Shown here piece after piece: positions 26,320 to 36,812 of a stretch of DNA of 64,000 nucleotides (the first letter of the stretch is position 1; every line of letters starts with the position of its first letter). Both the position numbers and the translations under genes were made by a program. Source of the DNA: Planomonospora sp. ID67723. GTDB taxonomy: Bacteria > Actinomycetota > Actinomycetes > Streptosporangiales > Streptosporangiaceae. The stretch spans positions 2,446,001 through 2,510,000 of the forward strand of contig NZ_JABTEZ010000001.1 of the NCBI RefSeq assembly GCF_015711605.1, in the 5' to 3' direction. The notes under the pieces were generated by a model. That model worked only from the letters and a program-made list of their open reading frames with translations, was not told the origin of the DNA and searched no databases.

Positions 26320-27072
26320 GTGAAATTGACGATCATCGGGTGCTCGGGGAGCTTCCCCGGCCCGGACAGCCCTTCATCCTGCTACCTGCTGGAGGCCGAG
26401 GGCTTCCGGATGCTGCTGGACTTCGGCAACGGCGCCCTGGGCGCCCTCCAGCGGCACATCGGCCTCTACGACGTGGACGCGATCTGCCTGTCCCACCTGC
26501 ACGCCGACCACTGCCTGGACCTGTGCCCCTACCACGTGGTGCGCACCTACTCCCCGCACGGCCCGTTCGGCAAGATCCCGGTCTACGCCCCCGCCGACGC
26601 GCCCCGCCGCCTGGCCGCCGCCTACGGCATGCCCGAGGAGCCGGGCCTGGAGACGGCCTTCGACTTCGTGCGGCTCACGCCCGGCGTCTTCGAGGTCGGG
26701 CCGTTCGCCGTGACCGCGGCGCGGGTCAACCACCCGGTCGAGACCTTCGGCTTCCGGATCTCCCACGGCGGCCGCTCGGTGGCCTACTCCGCCGACACCG
26801 GCGAGTCCTCCGAACTGGTCAGGCTGGCGGCCGGAGCCGACGTGATGTTGTGCGAGGCCTCCTACCTCGACGAGCCGGGACTGCCCCCCAACCTGCATCT
26901 CAACGGCCGCCAGGCCGCCGAGCACGCCGCGAAGGCCGCCGTGGACTCCCTGGTGCTGACCCACCTCGTCCCCTGGTACGACCCCGACCGGATCCTCGGC
27001 GACGCCTCCCGGGGAGGTTTCGGCGGGCGCGTCGAGCTGGCACGGAGCGGGGCGGTATATGACCTAGGGTGA
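26320..27072 (+). CDS. MBL-fold hydrolase (Rv1339-like)
   Basis: 250 aa from GTG with AGGAGG at 26309-26314. The metal-binding motif SHLHADHC (HxHxDH, residues 59-64) and later [27 protein letters not shown] and [12 protein letters not shown] are those of the RNase Z/phosphodiesterase branch of metallo-beta-lactamase-fold enzymes. Its position between murI and rph matches M. tuberculosis Rv1339, which has been reported as an atypical cAMP phosphodiesterase. The substrate here is not proven. Confidence 0.87.
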   Translation: MKLTIIGCSGSFPGPDSPSSCYLLEAEGFRMLLDFGNGALGALQRHIGLYDVDAICLSHLHADHCLDLCPYHVVRTYSPHGPFGKIPVYAPADAPRRLAAAYGMPEEPGLETAFDFVRLTPGVFEVGPFAVTAARVNHPVETFGFRISHGGRSVAYSADTGESSELVRLAAGADVMLCEASYLDEPGLPPNLHLNGRQAAEHAAKAAVDSLVLTHLVPWYDPDRILGDASRGGFGGRVELARSGAVYDLG

Positions 27073-27080
27073 TTCCCATG
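27065..27080 (+). promoter_or_regulatory. Leaderless -10 for rph
   Basis: TAGGGT at 27065-27070, overlapping the end of the MBL gene, is seven bases before the ATG at 27078. This favours ATG 27078 over the GTG at 27069. Confidence 0.5.
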
Positions 27081-27794
27081 GCTCGTGCAGACGGACGTAC
27101 CCCCGATCAACTCCGCCCGGTGACCATCACCCGCGGCTGGCTCGCCCACGCCGAGGGCTCGGTGCTCGTCGAGTTCGGCGGCACCAAGGTGCTCTGCGCC
27201 GCCTCCGTGCAGGACGGCGTGCCACGCTGGCGCAAGGGAAGCGGCCTGGGCTGGGTGACGGCCGAGTACGCCATGCTGCCGCGCGCCACGAACACCCGCA
27301 ACGACCGCGAGTCGGTCCGCGGGAAGATCGGCGGCAGGACGCACGAGATCTCCCGCCTGATCGGCCGTTCCCTGCGGGCCTGCGTCGACTACAAACTCCT
27401 CGGCGAGAACTCGATCGTGATCGACTGCGACGTGCTCCAGGCCGACGGGGGCACCCGCACCGCCGCGATCACCGGCGCGTACGTCGCGCTGGTGGACGCG
27501 GTGCGCTGGATGCGCGAGCGCAAGATGTGCAAGGGCGACCCCCTGGTCGACTCGGTCGCGGCGGTCTCGGTCGGGATCGTCAAGTCGGTCCCGCTGCTCG
27601 ACCTCTGCTACACCGAGGACGTCGCCGCCGAGACCGACATGAACGTCGTGATGACCGGCTCCGGCGAGTTCGTCGAGGTCCAGGGCACCGCCGAGGGCAA
27701 GCCGTTCAACCGGGCCGCCCTCGACCAGCTGCTCGGCCTCGGCGTCACCGGGTGCGCCGAGCTGACCCGCCTGCAGAAGGAGGCCCTGGCGTGA
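27078..27794 (+). CDS. rph: Ribonuclease PH
   Basis: 238 aa. The phosphorolytic core is easily read: [40 protein letters not shown], then [64 protein letters not shown] and [33 protein letters not shown]. It trims the 3' ends of tRNA precursors using phosphate. The last codon overlaps the next gene's GTG (GTGA), so rdgB is translationally coupled. Confidence 0.96.
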   Translation: MARADGRTPDQLRPVTITRGWLAHAEGSVLVEFGGTKVLCAASVQDGVPRWRKGSGLGWVTAEYAMLPRATNTRNDRESVRGKIGGRTHEISRLIGRSLRACVDYKLLGENSIVIDCDVLQADGGTRTAAITGAYVALVDAVRWMRERKMCKGDPLVDSVAAVSVGIVKSVPLLDLCYTEDVAAETDMNVVMTGSGEFVEVQGTAEGKPFNRAALDQLLGLGVTGCAELTRLQKEALA

Positions 27795-28441
27795 CCGGGC
27801 ACAGCGGCCTCGCGGGACCCGCGGACGCGGGACGGCCCGCCCGCCGGGCCGTCCTGGCCACGCGGAACACCGGGAAGATCGCCGAGCTCCGCCGCATCCT
27901 GGCCGACGCCTCGGTGCCGGTCGAGATCGTGGGGCTGGAGGAGTTCCCGGAGATCGGCGACGTCGCCGAGACGGAGCTGTCCTTCGCCGGGAACGCCCTG
28001 CTGAAGGCCCACGCCGTCGCCCAGGCGTCGGGCCTGCCCGCGATCGCCGACGACTCGGGCCTGTGCGTGGACGCGTTGAACGGCATGCCGGGCATCTTCT
28101 CGGCCCGCTGGTCCGGCACGCACGGCGACGACAAGGCCAACCTGGACCTGCTGCTCGCCCAGGTGTCCGACGTGCCGCAGGATCGCCGCGGCGCCCACTT
28201 CGCGTGCGCGGCGGTGCTGGCCCTGCCCTCGGGCGAGGAGCGGGTCGCCGAGGGCACGATGCACGGCGTGATCATCGACGCCCCGCGCGGGACCGGCGGG
28301 TTCGGCTACGACCCGATCTTCGTCCCGGACGGCGAGACCCGGACCACCGCCGAGATGTCCCCCGCCGAGAAGGACGCGATCAGCCACCGGGGCCGCGCCT
28401 TCCGCGCGCTGGCCTCGATTCTGGCCGACGTCCTCGGCTGA
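27791..28441 (+). CDS. rdgB: XTP/dITP pyrophosphatase (RdgB/HAM1 family)
   Basis: 216 aa. After a 15-residue variable N-terminus, the protein shows [59 protein letters not shown], and [15 protein letters not shown] with [18 protein letters not shown] at the end, all family signatures. It removes deaminated purine nucleotides such as ITP and XTP from the pool. Overlaps rph by four bases, as in an operon. Confidence 0.95.
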   Translation: MTGHSGLAGPADAGRPARRAVLATRNTGKIAELRRILADASVPVEIVGLEEFPEIGDVAETELSFAGNALLKAHAVAQASGLPAIADDSGLCVDALNGMPGIFSARWSGTHGDDKANLDLLLAQVSDVPQDRRGAHFACAAVLALPSGEERVAEGTMHGVIIDAPRGTGGFGYDPIFVPDGETRTTAEMSPAEKDAISHRGRAFRALASILADVLG

Positions 28442-28480
28442 CGTAATCGGCGCGTAAGAACCTCGGTGCCCCGGGGGGCG

Positions 28481-28496
28481 TAGCGTCGAGACCATG
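28481..28496 (+). promoter_or_regulatory. Leaderless -10 for the molybdoenzyme gene
   Basis: TAGCGT at 28481-28486 is seven bases before the ATG at 28494, with no Shine-Dalgarno sequence. Confidence 0.5.
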
Positions 28497-30110
28497 GAGA
28501 GCAACAGGCGCGTACCCGCCTGGGCCGCGGCGCTGGTCGGCCTGGTCGCGGGCGCGGTGGCGACAGGCGTGTCCCTGCTGGCCGCGGGAGTGGTGAAGCC
28601 CGGCGCCTTCCCGGTCCTGGCGGTCGGCGACGCGGCCGTCGACCTGTCCCCGCCCTGGCTGAAGGACTGGGCCATCCGGACCTTCGGCGAAGCCGACAAG
28701 ACCGTCCTGCTCGCGGGCGTCCTGACCGTCCTGGCCGCCCTCGCCGCCGGGGTCGGCGTCCTGTCCTCCCGCGACACCCGGTACGGCCAGGCCGTCCTGG
28801 CCTGCCTCGGCGGGATCGGCCTCCTGGCCGTCCTGACCCGCCCCGGAGCGGGCCCGGCCGACGCCGTCCCGGCCCTCGCGGGCACCGCCGCCGGCATGGT
28901 GGCCCTCTCCAGGCTCATCCGCCCCAGGTTCGTCCGCCGCTCCCTCGCCTCCGGTCCCGGCTCCCCCCGCCCGTGGTTCGGCGGGGACCCGGAAACCGCG
29001 CCGGTCCCGCCGGTCATGCAGGCGGGGGAGGAGCGCTACTCCCTCGACCGGCGCGGGCTGCTGACCGGGCTGCTCGGCGGGGTGGTCGTGGCCGGGGCCA
29101 CCGGGGCTGCGGGGCGGCTGCTGTCGGGGGGCACCGAGGTGGACGCGGCTCGCGCCGGACTGGCGCTCCCGACGCCTTCGACCTCCGCCAGGCCCGTCCC
29201 CGCCGGGGCCGATCTCAAGATCAGAGGGCTGTCGCCCTTCTTCACCCCCAACCGGGACTTCTACCGGGTGGACACCGCCCTCATCGTCCCCCGGGTCGAC
29301 CCCCGAGAGTGGACCCTGAAGATCCACGGCATGGTCGACCGGCCCGTCGAGCTGACCTTCGCCGACCTGATGAGACGGCCCCTGGTGGAGGCGGACGTCA
29401 CCCTCTGCTGCGTCTCCAACGAGGTCGGCGGGCCGTACATCGGCAACGCCCGCTGGCTCGGCGCCCGCCTGGCCGACCTGCTGCGCGAGGCCGGTGTCCA
29501 GCGGGAGGCCGACATGCTGCTGAGCACCTCCGACGACGGCTGGACCTGCGGCACCCCGGTCGACGTCGTCATGGACGGCCGGGACGCGCTGCTCGCCGTC
29601 GCGATGAACGGCGAGGCGCTGCCCGTCGACCACGGCTTCCCCGCCCGGCAGGTCGTCCCCGGGCTGTACGGCTACGTCTCGGCGACCAAATGGGTGACGG
29701 AGATCAAGCTCACCCGGTTCGACCGGGACGAGGCGTACTGGACGCCCAAGGGCTGGGCCGCCAAGGGACCGGTCAAGACGCAGTCGCGCATCGACCTCCC
29801 CAAGCCCGGAACGACCCTGCCGCCGGGCCGTACGGTCATCGCCGGCGTGGCCTGGGCCCAGCACAAGGGCGTGGACGCGGTCGAGGTGCGGATCGACGGC
29901 GGGCCGTGGCGGCAGGCCAGGCTCGCCGAGGCGCCGACGGCCGACACCTGGCGGCAGTGGGTCATCGACGACTGGGACGCCGCCCCGGGCAGGCACACCA
30001 TCGAGGTACGCGCCACCGACGCCACCGGCTACACCCAGACCGCCGCCAAGGCCCCGGTCGCCCCGGACGGAGCCACCGGCTGGCACGCGGTCGAGGTCAC
30101 GGTCGCCTGA
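28494..30110 (+). CDS. Membrane-anchored sulfite-oxidase-fold molybdopterin oxidoreductase
   Basis: 538 aa. The N-terminal 190 residues hold several membrane helices (AALVGLVAGAVATGVSLLAAG, VLLAGVLTVLAALAAGVGVL and others). A further hydrophobic stretch near residue 190 precedes the outer domain. The catalytic domain of about 310 residues includes DFYRVDTALIVPRVDPREWTLKIHGMV, the molybdenum-ligand cysteine in TLCCVSNEVGG (Cys306, or its neighbour Cys305), SATKWVTEI, and a C-terminal Ig-like Mo-co dimerisation domain (VAWAQHKGVDAVEVRIDGGPW). The electron acceptor and substrate are unknown. Confidence 0.88.
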   Translation: MESNRRVPAWAAALVGLVAGAVATGVSLLAAGVVKPGAFPVLAVGDAAVDLSPPWLKDWAIRTFGEADKTVLLAGVLTVLAALAAGVGVLSSRDTRYGQAVLACLGGIGLLAVLTRPGAGPADAVPALAGTAAGMVALSRLIRPRFVRRSLASGPGSPRPWFGGDPETAPVPPVMQAGEERYSLDRRGLLTGLLGGVVVAGATGAAGRLLSGGTEVDAARAGLALPTPSTSARPVPAGADLKIRGLSPFFTPNRDFYRVDTALIVPRVDPREWTLKIHGMVDRPVELTFADLMRRPLVEADVTLCCVSNEVGGPYIGNARWLGARLADLLREAGVQREADMLLSTSDDGWTCGTPVDVVMDGRDALLAVAMNGEALPVDHGFPARQVVPGLYGYVSATKWVTEIKLTRFDRDEAYWTPKGWAAKGPVKTQSRIDLPKPGTTLPPGRTVIAGVAWAQHKGVDAVEVRIDGGPWRQARLAEAPTADTWRQWVIDDWDAAPGRHTIEVRATDATGYTQTAAKAPVAPDGATGWHAVEVTVA

Positions 30111-30216
30111 TCCGACCCGGGAAGACTCCTCCCCCCGATCTGGTCAACTCCGCCCCGCCGTGCAGGTGAGCGGCCTACCATCGGGCAGCGAAACGGGTGG
30201 GACAAGGGGGATTCGT

Positions 30217-30966
30217 ATGACGCGATGGCTTCTGCCCGCGGGGGTCTACAACCCGGTCGTGACCTCGGACGGCAAGCGGTGGCGCGACTTCGAGCTGGAG
30301 ACCCCGGCTCCGGTGGTCGTCGCCCCGCCCAGGGAACCCGAGCGCGAACCATGGCGGCCGCCGCCGCTGGACCGCTACCGGCCGTACGGCGTGACCGGCG
30401 GGCTCACCCCGCCGCTGCAACAGGCCCAGACGGACATCGAACGCGCCGTGCCGCCCGACGACCGGGGCCGGCCCAGGCGCTTCCCCGACCCCCGCGGCAT
30501 GTGGATCCGGCTGATCAACGGGACCGGCGCCGCCGACGACCCGTTCCGGGCGGCCAACGCCCTCGACTGCGCGCTCGCCGTCCTGGCCACCTGGTACGGC
30601 GCGCCGACCGCGGCCGCGCCCCGGTACCCCGAATACGACCGCATCGGCAAACCGCTGCTCACCGGCGAGAGCGGCGGCCCGGCCCGGGCCGAACGCTGGC
30701 TCGGGCACCGCCTCCAGTACATCGGGCACGGCCGCCGCGCCTACACCCCCATCGCGCAGTTGCTGCTGGCCGGCGGGCACGGCTCGGCCGCCCTCATCGT
30801 CACCCGGTGGCCGAGCGGCGGCAGCCACGCGTGGAACGCCGTCAACTCCGGCGGCGAGGTCATCTGGATCGACGCCCAGCGGGGCCACATGGCCGTCGAA
30901 CCGCCCTACGACTCCGTGACCGGCGTCTTCTGCGCGGTCATCGACAGAGACGGGAGGAGACTGTGA
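30217..30966 (+). CDS. Papain-fold toxin (glutamine deamidase, Tox-PL-like)
   Basis: 249 aa. Residues 95-245 look like the Tox-PL papain-like fold used by polymorphic toxins to deamidate glutamine. The triad candidates are Cys118 in NALDCALAVLATWYG, His204 in GSHAWNAVN and Asp219 in WIDAQRG, in the correct order and spacing. The first 90 residues are Pro/Arg-rich with no signal peptide, WXG or other export domain. It overlaps a probable immunity gene by four bases. It is either a stand-alone effector exported by an unknown route or an intracellular enzyme. The target is unknown. Confidence 0.78.
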   Translation: MTRWLLPAGVYNPVVTSDGKRWRDFELETPAPVVVAPPREPEREPWRPPPLDRYRPYGVTGGLTPPLQQAQTDIERAVPPDDRGRPRRFPDPRGMWIRLINGTGAADDPFRAANALDCALAVLATWYGAPTAAAPRYPEYDRIGKPLLTGESGGPARAERWLGHRLQYIGHGRRAYTPIAQLLLAGGHGSAALIVTRWPSGGSHAWNAVNSGGEVIWIDAQRGHMAVEPPYDSVTGVFCAVIDRDGRRL

Positions 30967-31232
30967 ACCTCGAACAGGCCAGAGCCGTCGCCGAGGAATA
31001 CATCAACGGCGTCCGCCCCCTCGACGACGCCCTCGAGATCGGGATATACGCCTTCAAGGAAGGCTACGTCGCCTGGCCCAAGGAACCCGAACCCGACGAC
31101 CCCGCCGTCCTGCCCGACACCGTCGGCGCCGGATGCATCGTCATCGACAAGGCCACCGGCGAGATCGCCATCCGCCCCCTCCTCAACCCCGAGACCGTGG
31201 CAGAACAGTGGCCGGGGCGCCGCCCCCGATAG
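30963..31232 (+). CDS. YrhB/Imm35-like immunity protein
   Basis: 89 aa, GTG start overlapping the toxin's TGA (GTGA). The pattern NLEQARAVAEEYINGVRPLDDALEIGIYAFKEGYVAWP followed by GAGCIVIDKATGEIAIRP resembles the YrhB/Imm35 family, small proteins found beside polymorphic toxins. Together with the tight overlap this points to an antidote for the upstream papain-fold protein. Experimental support is lacking. Confidence 0.72.
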   Translation: MNLEQARAVAEEYINGVRPLDDALEIGIYAFKEGYVAWPKEPEPDDPAVLPDTVGAGCIVIDKATGEIAIRPLLNPETVAEQWPGRRPR

Positions 31233-31259
31233 CGGCCGCCCCGGCAGTCCCGCCTCCGG

Positions 31260-33773
31260 TCAGCCGCTCGCCAGCGATCCCACGATCGAGGCGCGGGCCG
31301 CCCTGCGGGCGGGCAGCACCGCGGCCACCACGCCCGCCAGACCGGACAGCGCCACGAACGCCAGCACCTGCGCCACCGGGAGCCGGAAGATGACTCCCGT
31401 CGTCATCGTGTTCGTCGCGGCCCAGCCGAACACCACGCCCAGCGCCACACCCACCAGGGCGCCGATCACGCCCAGCACCAGCGCCTCGATCGACAACATC
31501 CCGCGCAGCTGCGGCCGGGTCAGCCCCAGCGCCCGCAGCAGCGCCGACTCCCGGGTCCGCTCGTGCACCGACAACGACAGCGTGTTCGCGATGCCCAGCA
31601 GCGAGATGAGGATCGACAGGCCCAGCAGACCCGTGATGATCATCAACATCATGTCCAGGGCCTCGTCGAACTCGCCCCGCACCTCCGTCGAGCTGGCCAC
31701 CTTCGCCGTCGGGTACGGCTGCGCCGCCGCCTCGACCGCCTTGCGCGCCTTGTCCTCCGCCACGCCGTCTCTGGCGTTGGCCATGATCTGGCTGTCGCCG
31801 AGCCGGCCGAAGTATCCCTCGAACTCCCTCTCCGCGACCGTCACCGGAGGCAGCACGCTGCTCTCCGCGGAGAACGTCGCCACGACCTCGAGCCGGACCG
31901 TGCCGCTCTCCGTCGTCTTCACCGCGACCGTGCCGCCGACCTTCACCCCCAGCGTCTTGGCGACCTCGTCACTCAGGGCCACCGCACCCGGGCCCAGACC
32001 GGCGAACGAACCCGTCTCGGCCTTCGGCGCGAAACCCTCGGCAGGGGTGAAAGTGCCGACCACCTCCTCGCCGTTGTCACCGACCTTCGCCGTGGTCGCC
32101 CGCAGCGCCACCACCGAGGCCAGCTCCGGCCTGGCCCGCAGCTCCTCCGCCAGCGCCCGGGGCAGACCGGCCTCCTGGCCGCCCTGAGCCTGCACCATGT
32201 AGTCGACCGGGAACTGCTCGTCCAGCTTCGCGCCGAACGTGGCACGCGACGTCGAGGTGAGCACCGAGATCAACGTCATCAGCGTCACCCCGATGGTCAA
32301 CGCCACCGTCGTGGTCGCCGCCCGCTTCGGGTTGCGCCGGGAATTGTCCACCGCCAGCCTGCCCGGCACCCCGAACAGCTTGCGGGGCAGCCACCCCGCG
32401 AACGCACTCAGCGGCCTGACCAGAACCGGCCCCAGAATCAGCACCGCCAGGAAGGTGAGAGCACCGCCGAGCATGACCACGTACAGCGCGGCCTCACCCG
32501 GATCCATGCTCACCCCGAACGCCGTCGCGCCGCCCCCGGCCAGCAGGAACAGCCCCGCGAAGACACTCCGCAGCACGCCGGTCCGGAAGGTCTGCTCCTC
32601 CACCTGCGAGCGCAGCGCCGCGATCGGCGCCACCCTCGTCGCCGCCCGCGCCGGCAGCAGCGCCGCAGCCACCGTCACCAGCACGCCCAGCACCAAGCCG
32701 ACGGCGATCGTGCGCGAGGTCAGCGCCACACCACCGGAGGGCACCTCCAGCCCGGTCCGGCCCAGGACCTCCAGCGCCCCCGCACCCAGCCCCAGGCCGG
32801 CCAGCAGGCCGAGCACCGACGAGATCACGCCCACCACCGCCGACTCCAGCACGACCGAGCCGAACACCTGCCTGCGGGTGGCCCCGATGCAGCGCAGCAA
32901 CGCCATCTCACGCGTCCGCTGCGCCACCAGGATGTTGAACGTGTTGTAGATCACCAGCGCCGCGACGAACATCGCGACCAGACCGAACAGCAGCAGGCCC
33001 ACCATCAGCACCGTGGTGTCCGCACCGTTGGCCGCGGCCAGGTCCTCGGCGTGCCGCGCACCGGTCTTCACCTCACCCCCGGCGCCCACCGCCGCGGCGA
33101 CCGACCTGCGCAGAGCCTCGGCGTCCACCCCGTCGGCGGCCACCACGTCGATCTCCTGGAAGTCCTTCTCCCCGGTCATCCTGGCCGCGGTCTCGACCGT
33201 GAAACCGACCGCCCCCGTGTACGCCAGCCCCTGGTCGACCCCGATGTCGAACAACCCGACCAGCGCGAACTCGTGCTTGGCGTTCTCCGAGTCGAGCACC
33301 GTGATCGTGTCACCCACCGCGAACTCCCGCGTTTTGGCGGTGTTCTCGTCCAGTACGGCCTCCGCCGCCCCCCGGGGCGCCCGGCCGCTGACGATCTCGG
33401 TCCGGTTCAGCCGGCCCTCCGGGATCGAGATCCCCGACGTCGGGAAGTCACCCGCGGCCTTGCCGTCCTTTCCGACCAGCGCCGCCGTACCCCGCACGAT
33501 GCCCTGGGCGTCCGCCACGCCCTCGACGGCACGGATCTTCTCCAGCAGCGCCGCCCGGACGGGCGGCTGCTCGCGCCCCTCGCGCTCCGGCGGCAGCACC
33601 GCGACATCGATCTTGTCCGCCGCCGCCGCGAACTTCTGCCGGAAACCCGCCTCGATCGTGTCGGTGAGCACGAACGTGCCCGCGATGAAGCTCACCCCCA
33701 GCGTGATCGCCAGGGAGGTGAGCAGCAGCCGCACCTTGTGCGCCCGCAATCCGGCCAGAGTCGTCTTCAGCAA
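31260..33773 (-). CDS. ABC transporter permease, FtsX/MacB family (two-module)
   Basis: 837 aa with a TTG start two bases after the ATPase stop. The N-terminus ([25 protein letters not shown]) is a membrane helix followed by an extracytoplasmic MacB-like domain. Three-helix FtsX blocks occur around residues 260-400 ([44 protein letters not shown]) and near the C-terminus ([33 protein letters not shown]). A second outer domain lies between. Such transporters use mechanotransmission rather than a membrane channel. Likely substrates are lipids, peptides or drugs. Operon with the ATPase downstream of a two-component system. Confidence 0.9.
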   Translation of the reverse strand: MLKTTLAGLRAHKVRLLLTSLAITLGVSFIAGTFVLTDTIEAGFRQKFAAAADKIDVAVLPPEREGREQPPVRAALLEKIRAVEGVADAQGIVRGTAALVGKDGKAAGDFPTSGISIPEGRLNRTEIVSGRAPRGAAEAVLDENTAKTREFAVGDTITVLDSENAKHEFALVGLFDIGVDQGLAYTGAVGFTVETAARMTGEKDFQEIDVVAADGVDAEALRRSVAAAVGAGGEVKTGARHAEDLAAANGADTTVLMVGLLLFGLVAMFVAALVIYNTFNILVAQRTREMALLRCIGATRRQVFGSVVLESAVVGVISSVLGLLAGLGLGAGALEVLGRTGLEVPSGGVALTSRTIAVGLVLGVLVTVAAALLPARAATRVAPIAALRSQVEEQTFRTGVLRSVFAGLFLLAGGGATAFGVSMDPGEAALYVVMLGGALTFLAVLILGPVLVRPLSAFAGWLPRKLFGVPGRLAVDNSRRNPKRAATTTVALTIGVTLMTLISVLTSTSRATFGAKLDEQFPVDYMVQAQGGQEAGLPRALAEELRARPELASVVALRATTAKVGDNGEEVVGTFTPAEGFAPKAETGSFAGLGPGAVALSDEVAKTLGVKVGGTVAVKTTESGTVRLEVVATFSAESSVLPPVTVAEREFEGYFGRLGDSQIMANARDGVAEDKARKAVEAAAQPYPTAKVASSTEVRGEFDEALDMMLMIITGLLGLSILISLLGIANTLSLSVHERTRESALLRALGLTRPQLRGMLSIEALVLGVIGALVGVALGVVFGWAATNTMTTGVIFRLPVAQVLAFVALSGLAGVVAAVLPARRAARASIVGSLASG

Positions 33774-33774
33774 C

Positions 33775-34545
33775 TCAGGCCTCCAGTCTCATCAGGGTGT
33801 CCAGCACCGACTGCGGGGTCGGCTGCGCCAGCTCGCTCACCAGCAGGCCGTCCCGAAGGAACACCACCCGGTCCGCGTACGACGCCGCCACCGGATCGTG
33901 CGTCACCATCACGATCGTCTGCCCCAGCTCCCGCACCGACGTCCGCAGGAACGACAGCACCTCGGTCCCGCTCCGCGAGTCCAGGTTCCCCGTGGGCTCG
34001 TCGGCGAAGATGACCTGCGGCTTGCTGATCAGCGCCCGGGCCACCGCCACCCGCTGCTGCTGCCCGCCCGACAGCTCCGTCGGCTTGTGCGCCAGCCGGT
34101 CCCGCAGGCCCACCGTCTCCACGACCCGGTCGAACAGCTCCTGGTCCGCCTGGCGCCCCGCGATCTCCAGCGGGAGCCGGATGTTCTGCTCCGCCGTCAG
34201 CGTCGGCAGCAGGTTGAACGCCTGGAAGATGAAACCGATCCGCTCCCGGCGCAGCAGCGTCAGCTGCTTGTCGCCGAGCCCCGTCAGCTCCACGTCACCG
34301 ATGTGCACCCGCCCCGCGCTGACCGTGTCCAGTCCCGCCAGGCAGTGCATCAGCGTCGACTTGCCCGACCCCGAAGGACCCATGATCGCGGTGAAGGCCC
34401 CCGTCGAGAAAGCGACGTCCACCCCTCGGAGGGCGTGCACGGCCGCGTCACCCTGACCGTAGACCTTGGTCAGCCCTCTGGCGACCACGGCGGGCGCCAC
34501 ATCCCCCCGAGCGCTCCGCGCGCCGACCTCTCCGGTGATGGTCAC
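33775..34545 (-). CDS. ABC transporter ATP-binding protein (MacB/LolD type)
   Basis: 256 aa from GTG behind GAGGAGAG. Walker [10 protein letters not shown] (56-64), Q-loop [10 protein letters not shown], signature [15 protein letters not shown] (158-172), Walker [14 protein letters not shown], and H-loop VMVTHDP are all intact. The TGNLDS wording is typical of the FtsE/LolD/MacB group. It energises the FtsX-type permease encoded immediately downstream. Confidence 0.94.
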   Translation of the reverse strand: MTITGEVGARSARGDVAPAVVARGLTKVYGQGDAAVHALRGVDVAFSTGAFTAIMGPSGSGKSTLMHCLAGLDTVSAGRVHIGDVELTGLGDKQLTLLRRERIGFIFQAFNLLPTLTAEQNIRLPLEIAGRQADQELFDRVVETVGLRDRLAHKPTELSGGQQQRVAVARALISKPQVIFADEPTGNLDSRSGTEVLSFLRTSVRELGQTIVMVTHDPVAASYADRVVFLRDGLLVSELAQPTPQSVLDTLMRLEA

Positions 34546-34772
34546 GTCGATCTCTCCTCAGTAACGGCTGCGATCTGACGAGATAGACGCTATTGCCAGG
34601 GAAAACGCGATCCATCGGACTCACGGACGGACTTCGCCTCAACCGAACGACCGGCCCCGTACCCCCCGTGCGACCAGCGGGGGAGACCCGCCTCGTCCAT
34701 TCGGACGACCCATCCGCGGCGGACGACCCGCCAGACCCGCCCAGGCACCACCACGACGACCCGCCCGACCGC
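34546..34772 (-). promoter_or_regulatory. Spacer between response regulator and ABC genes
   Basis: The 227 bases between the response-regulator gene and the ABC operon are long enough for a separate promoter of the exporter, and TAGCGT on the minus strand near 34590 could be a -10. I see no clear operator. The response regulator is the obvious candidate activator. Confidence 0.35.
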
Positions 34773-35453
34773 CTAACCCGCCGAATGGGGAACGACCAGC
34801 CCCGACTCGTAGGCGTACACCACCACCTGCGCCCGATCCCGCAGCCCCAGCTTCGCCAGCACCCGCCCCAGATGCGTCTTCACCGTCGCCTCCGCCAAGT
34901 CCAGCCGCGCCGCCACCTCGACGTTCGACAACCCCCGTGCCACCAGCACCAGCACCTCCCGCTCCCGCGCCGTCAAGCCCGACAACGCCGACGGCTCCAC
35001 CCCGCCCGGCGACGGAAGATGCACCGCGAACCGCTCCAGCAACCGCCGCGTCGTACTCGGCGCCACCACGGCATCCCCGCTGTGCACCGAACGGATCGCA
35101 CTCACCAGATCCGCCGGAGGCACATCCTTCAGAAGGAAACCCGACGCCCCCGCCTTCAACGCCGCGAACGCGTAATCATCCAGATCGAACGTCGTCAGGA
35201 TCAGCACCCGCGGCCCCTCCACCCCGGCACAGATCAACCGCGTCGCCTCGACCCCATCCATCACCGGCATGCGCACGTCCATCAGCACGACGTCCACTCC
35301 ACCCGACCGCGCCACCTCCACCGCGGCCCGGCCGTCCGCCGCCTCCCCCACCACCTCGATGTCCGGCTGCGCCTGCAACACCATCCGGAACCCCGTCCGC
35401 AGCAACTCCTGATCGTCGACCAGCACCACCCGGATCCCCGACCGCTCCGTCAT
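34773..35453 (-). CDS. NarL/LuxR-type response regulator
   Basis: 226 aa. Receiver domain 8-125 with phospho-acceptor Asp59 in VVLMDVRMPVMDG, acidic pocket DD13-14, Thr in ILTTF and Lys in FLLKDVPP. The C-terminal LuxR helix-turn-helix is LTAREREVLVLVARGLSNVEVAARLDLAEATVKTHLGRVLAKLGL. Its ATG overlaps the kinase stop (ATGA), so the pair is co-translated. It likely controls the ABC exporter immediately downstream. Confidence 0.95.
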   Translation of the reverse strand: MTERSGIRVVLVDDQELLRTGFRMVLQAQPDIEVVGEAADGRAAVEVARSGGVDVVLMDVRMPVMDGVEATRLICAGVEGPRVLILTTFDLDDYAFAALKAGASGFLLKDVPPADLVSAIRSVHSGDAVVAPSTTRRLLERFAVHLPSPGGVEPSALSGLTAREREVLVLVARGLSNVEVAARLDLAEATVKTHLGRVLAKLGLRDRAQVVVYAYESGLVVPHSAG

Positions 35454-36646
35454 GCCGCCCGGCTCCCGCCCGGCTCTCCGACTGGCAGCCGCACCACCAC
35501 CTGGAACCCACCCCCCGGACGAGGCCCCGCCTCCACCGTCCCGCCGAACATCGCCGCCCGCTCTCGCATCCCCACCAGACCATGCCCGCCGGGCCGTGAC
35601 CGAGCCGCCGCTCCCCGGCCGTCATCGCACACCCGCACCACCAGCTCACGCACGCCGTACTCCATCTCCACCACCGCCCCGGAACCCGGACCGCCGTGCT
35701 TGAGCGTATTGGTCAGCGCCTCCTGAACGATCCGGTACACCGTCAGCTGCTCACCCTCCGGCAACTCCCGCACAACCCCGACCACCCGGAGCTCCACCGG
35801 CAACCCCGAAGCGCGCACCCGCTCCACCAGACCGTCCAACTGCGACAGATCCGGCTGCGGGGCGTACTCCTCCACACCCCCGTCATCGGCCCGCAACACC
35901 CCCACCATCCGCCGCATCTCCGCCAGCGCCCGCCGCCCCGTCGCCGAGATCACCCGAACCGCCTCACGCGCCTGCTCCGGGTCCTGATCGATCGCATACC
36001 CCGCACCGTCCGCCTGGACGATCATCACACTCACGTTGTGCGCCACCACATCGTGCAACTCCCGCGCGATCCGCGCGCGCTCCGCCGCCGCGGCCAGCCG
36101 CGCCTGCTGATCCCGCTCACGCTCCGCCCGCTCCGCCCGCTCCTCCAGGCCCTCCAGGTAACGGCGGCGCGTATTGGCGTAGATCCCCGAGATCCAGATC
36201 GCCACCACGAACACCGACATGCTCGCCCACGTCTCGAAGTCCGGATCCCTCGTGACCTGCCCGAACGCCAGGGCGAGCCCCAGCTCCGCCACCAGACCCG
36301 CCGCCACCGCCCAGCGCACCCCGCGGCACGACGCCACCGTGTACATCGCCACCAGCACCGACAGATTGAACGGCGTCGCCTCCACACCGAACACCCACTG
36401 GACGAAACTCGTCGCCGAGACCACCCCGAACACCGTCAGCGGCCACCGCCGGCGCCACAACAACGGCGCCACCAGCACCGCGCCCAGCACCACGTACCAC
36501 CAGAACGGCAGAACCCCCGAACCGGCCCCCGGCCCGGAGGCATACGACGCCAGGACGATCAGGCAGAGCACCACGAACGGCGTCAGCCACAAGACGTCCA
36601 CGATCCACGGATGGCGCCGACCCCAGTCGCGAAATCTCCCGAACAC
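35450..36646 (-). CDS. Sensor histidine kinase (HisKA_3, NarL-partner type)
   Basis: 398 aa from GTG. Four to six N-terminal membrane helices (for example VLWLTPFVVLCLIVLASYA and VVLGAVLVAPLLW) form a membrane sensor without a large outer loop. A coiled linker leads to the HisKA_3 dimerisation helix ARELHDVVAHNVSVMIV with phospho-acceptor His198, then an ATPase with VYRIVQEALTNTLKHGG and GHGLVGMRERAAMFGG. Partner of the co-translated response regulator. A membrane-intrinsic or envelope-stress cue is likely. Confidence 0.94.
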   Translation of the reverse strand: MFGRFRDWGRRHPWIVDVLWLTPFVVLCLIVLASYASGPGAGSGVLPFWWYVVLGAVLVAPLLWRRRWPLTVFGVVSATSFVQWVFGVEATPFNLSVLVAMYTVASCRGVRWAVAAGLVAELGLALAFGQVTRDPDFETWASMSVFVVAIWISGIYANTRRRYLEGLEERAERAERERDQQARLAAAAERARIARELHDVVAHNVSVMIVQADGAGYAIDQDPEQAREAVRVISATGRRALAEMRRMVGVLRADDGGVEEYAPQPDLSQLDGLVERVRASGLPVELRVVGVVRELPEGEQLTVYRIVQEALTNTLKHGGPGSGAVVEMEYGVRELVVRVCDDGRGAAARSRPGGHGLVGMRERAAMFGGTVEAGPRPGGGFQVVVRLPVGEPGGSRAA

Positions 36647-36658
36647 ACCTCCACCATA
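36644..36658 (-). promoter_or_regulatory. Leaderless-type -10 for the kinase-regulator operon
   Basis: On the minus strand TATGGT (plus 36653-36658) is six bases before the GTG. The intervening GGAGGT touches the start codon, so it is too close to act as a ribosome binding site. Confidence 0.45.
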
Positions 36659-36812
36659 CGTATCCGCAGATCAGCGCCCTTCCCCCAAAAGGCGGAGACC
36701 CGCCTACGACCCAGGTCGCACACCGCCCGCCGCTTACGCGGCACTTACGCCCCCTACGACACCATGGTTTCCGGGAGCACCCTCCGGGGTGAGTAAAGGG
36801 AGAATGTTTGTG

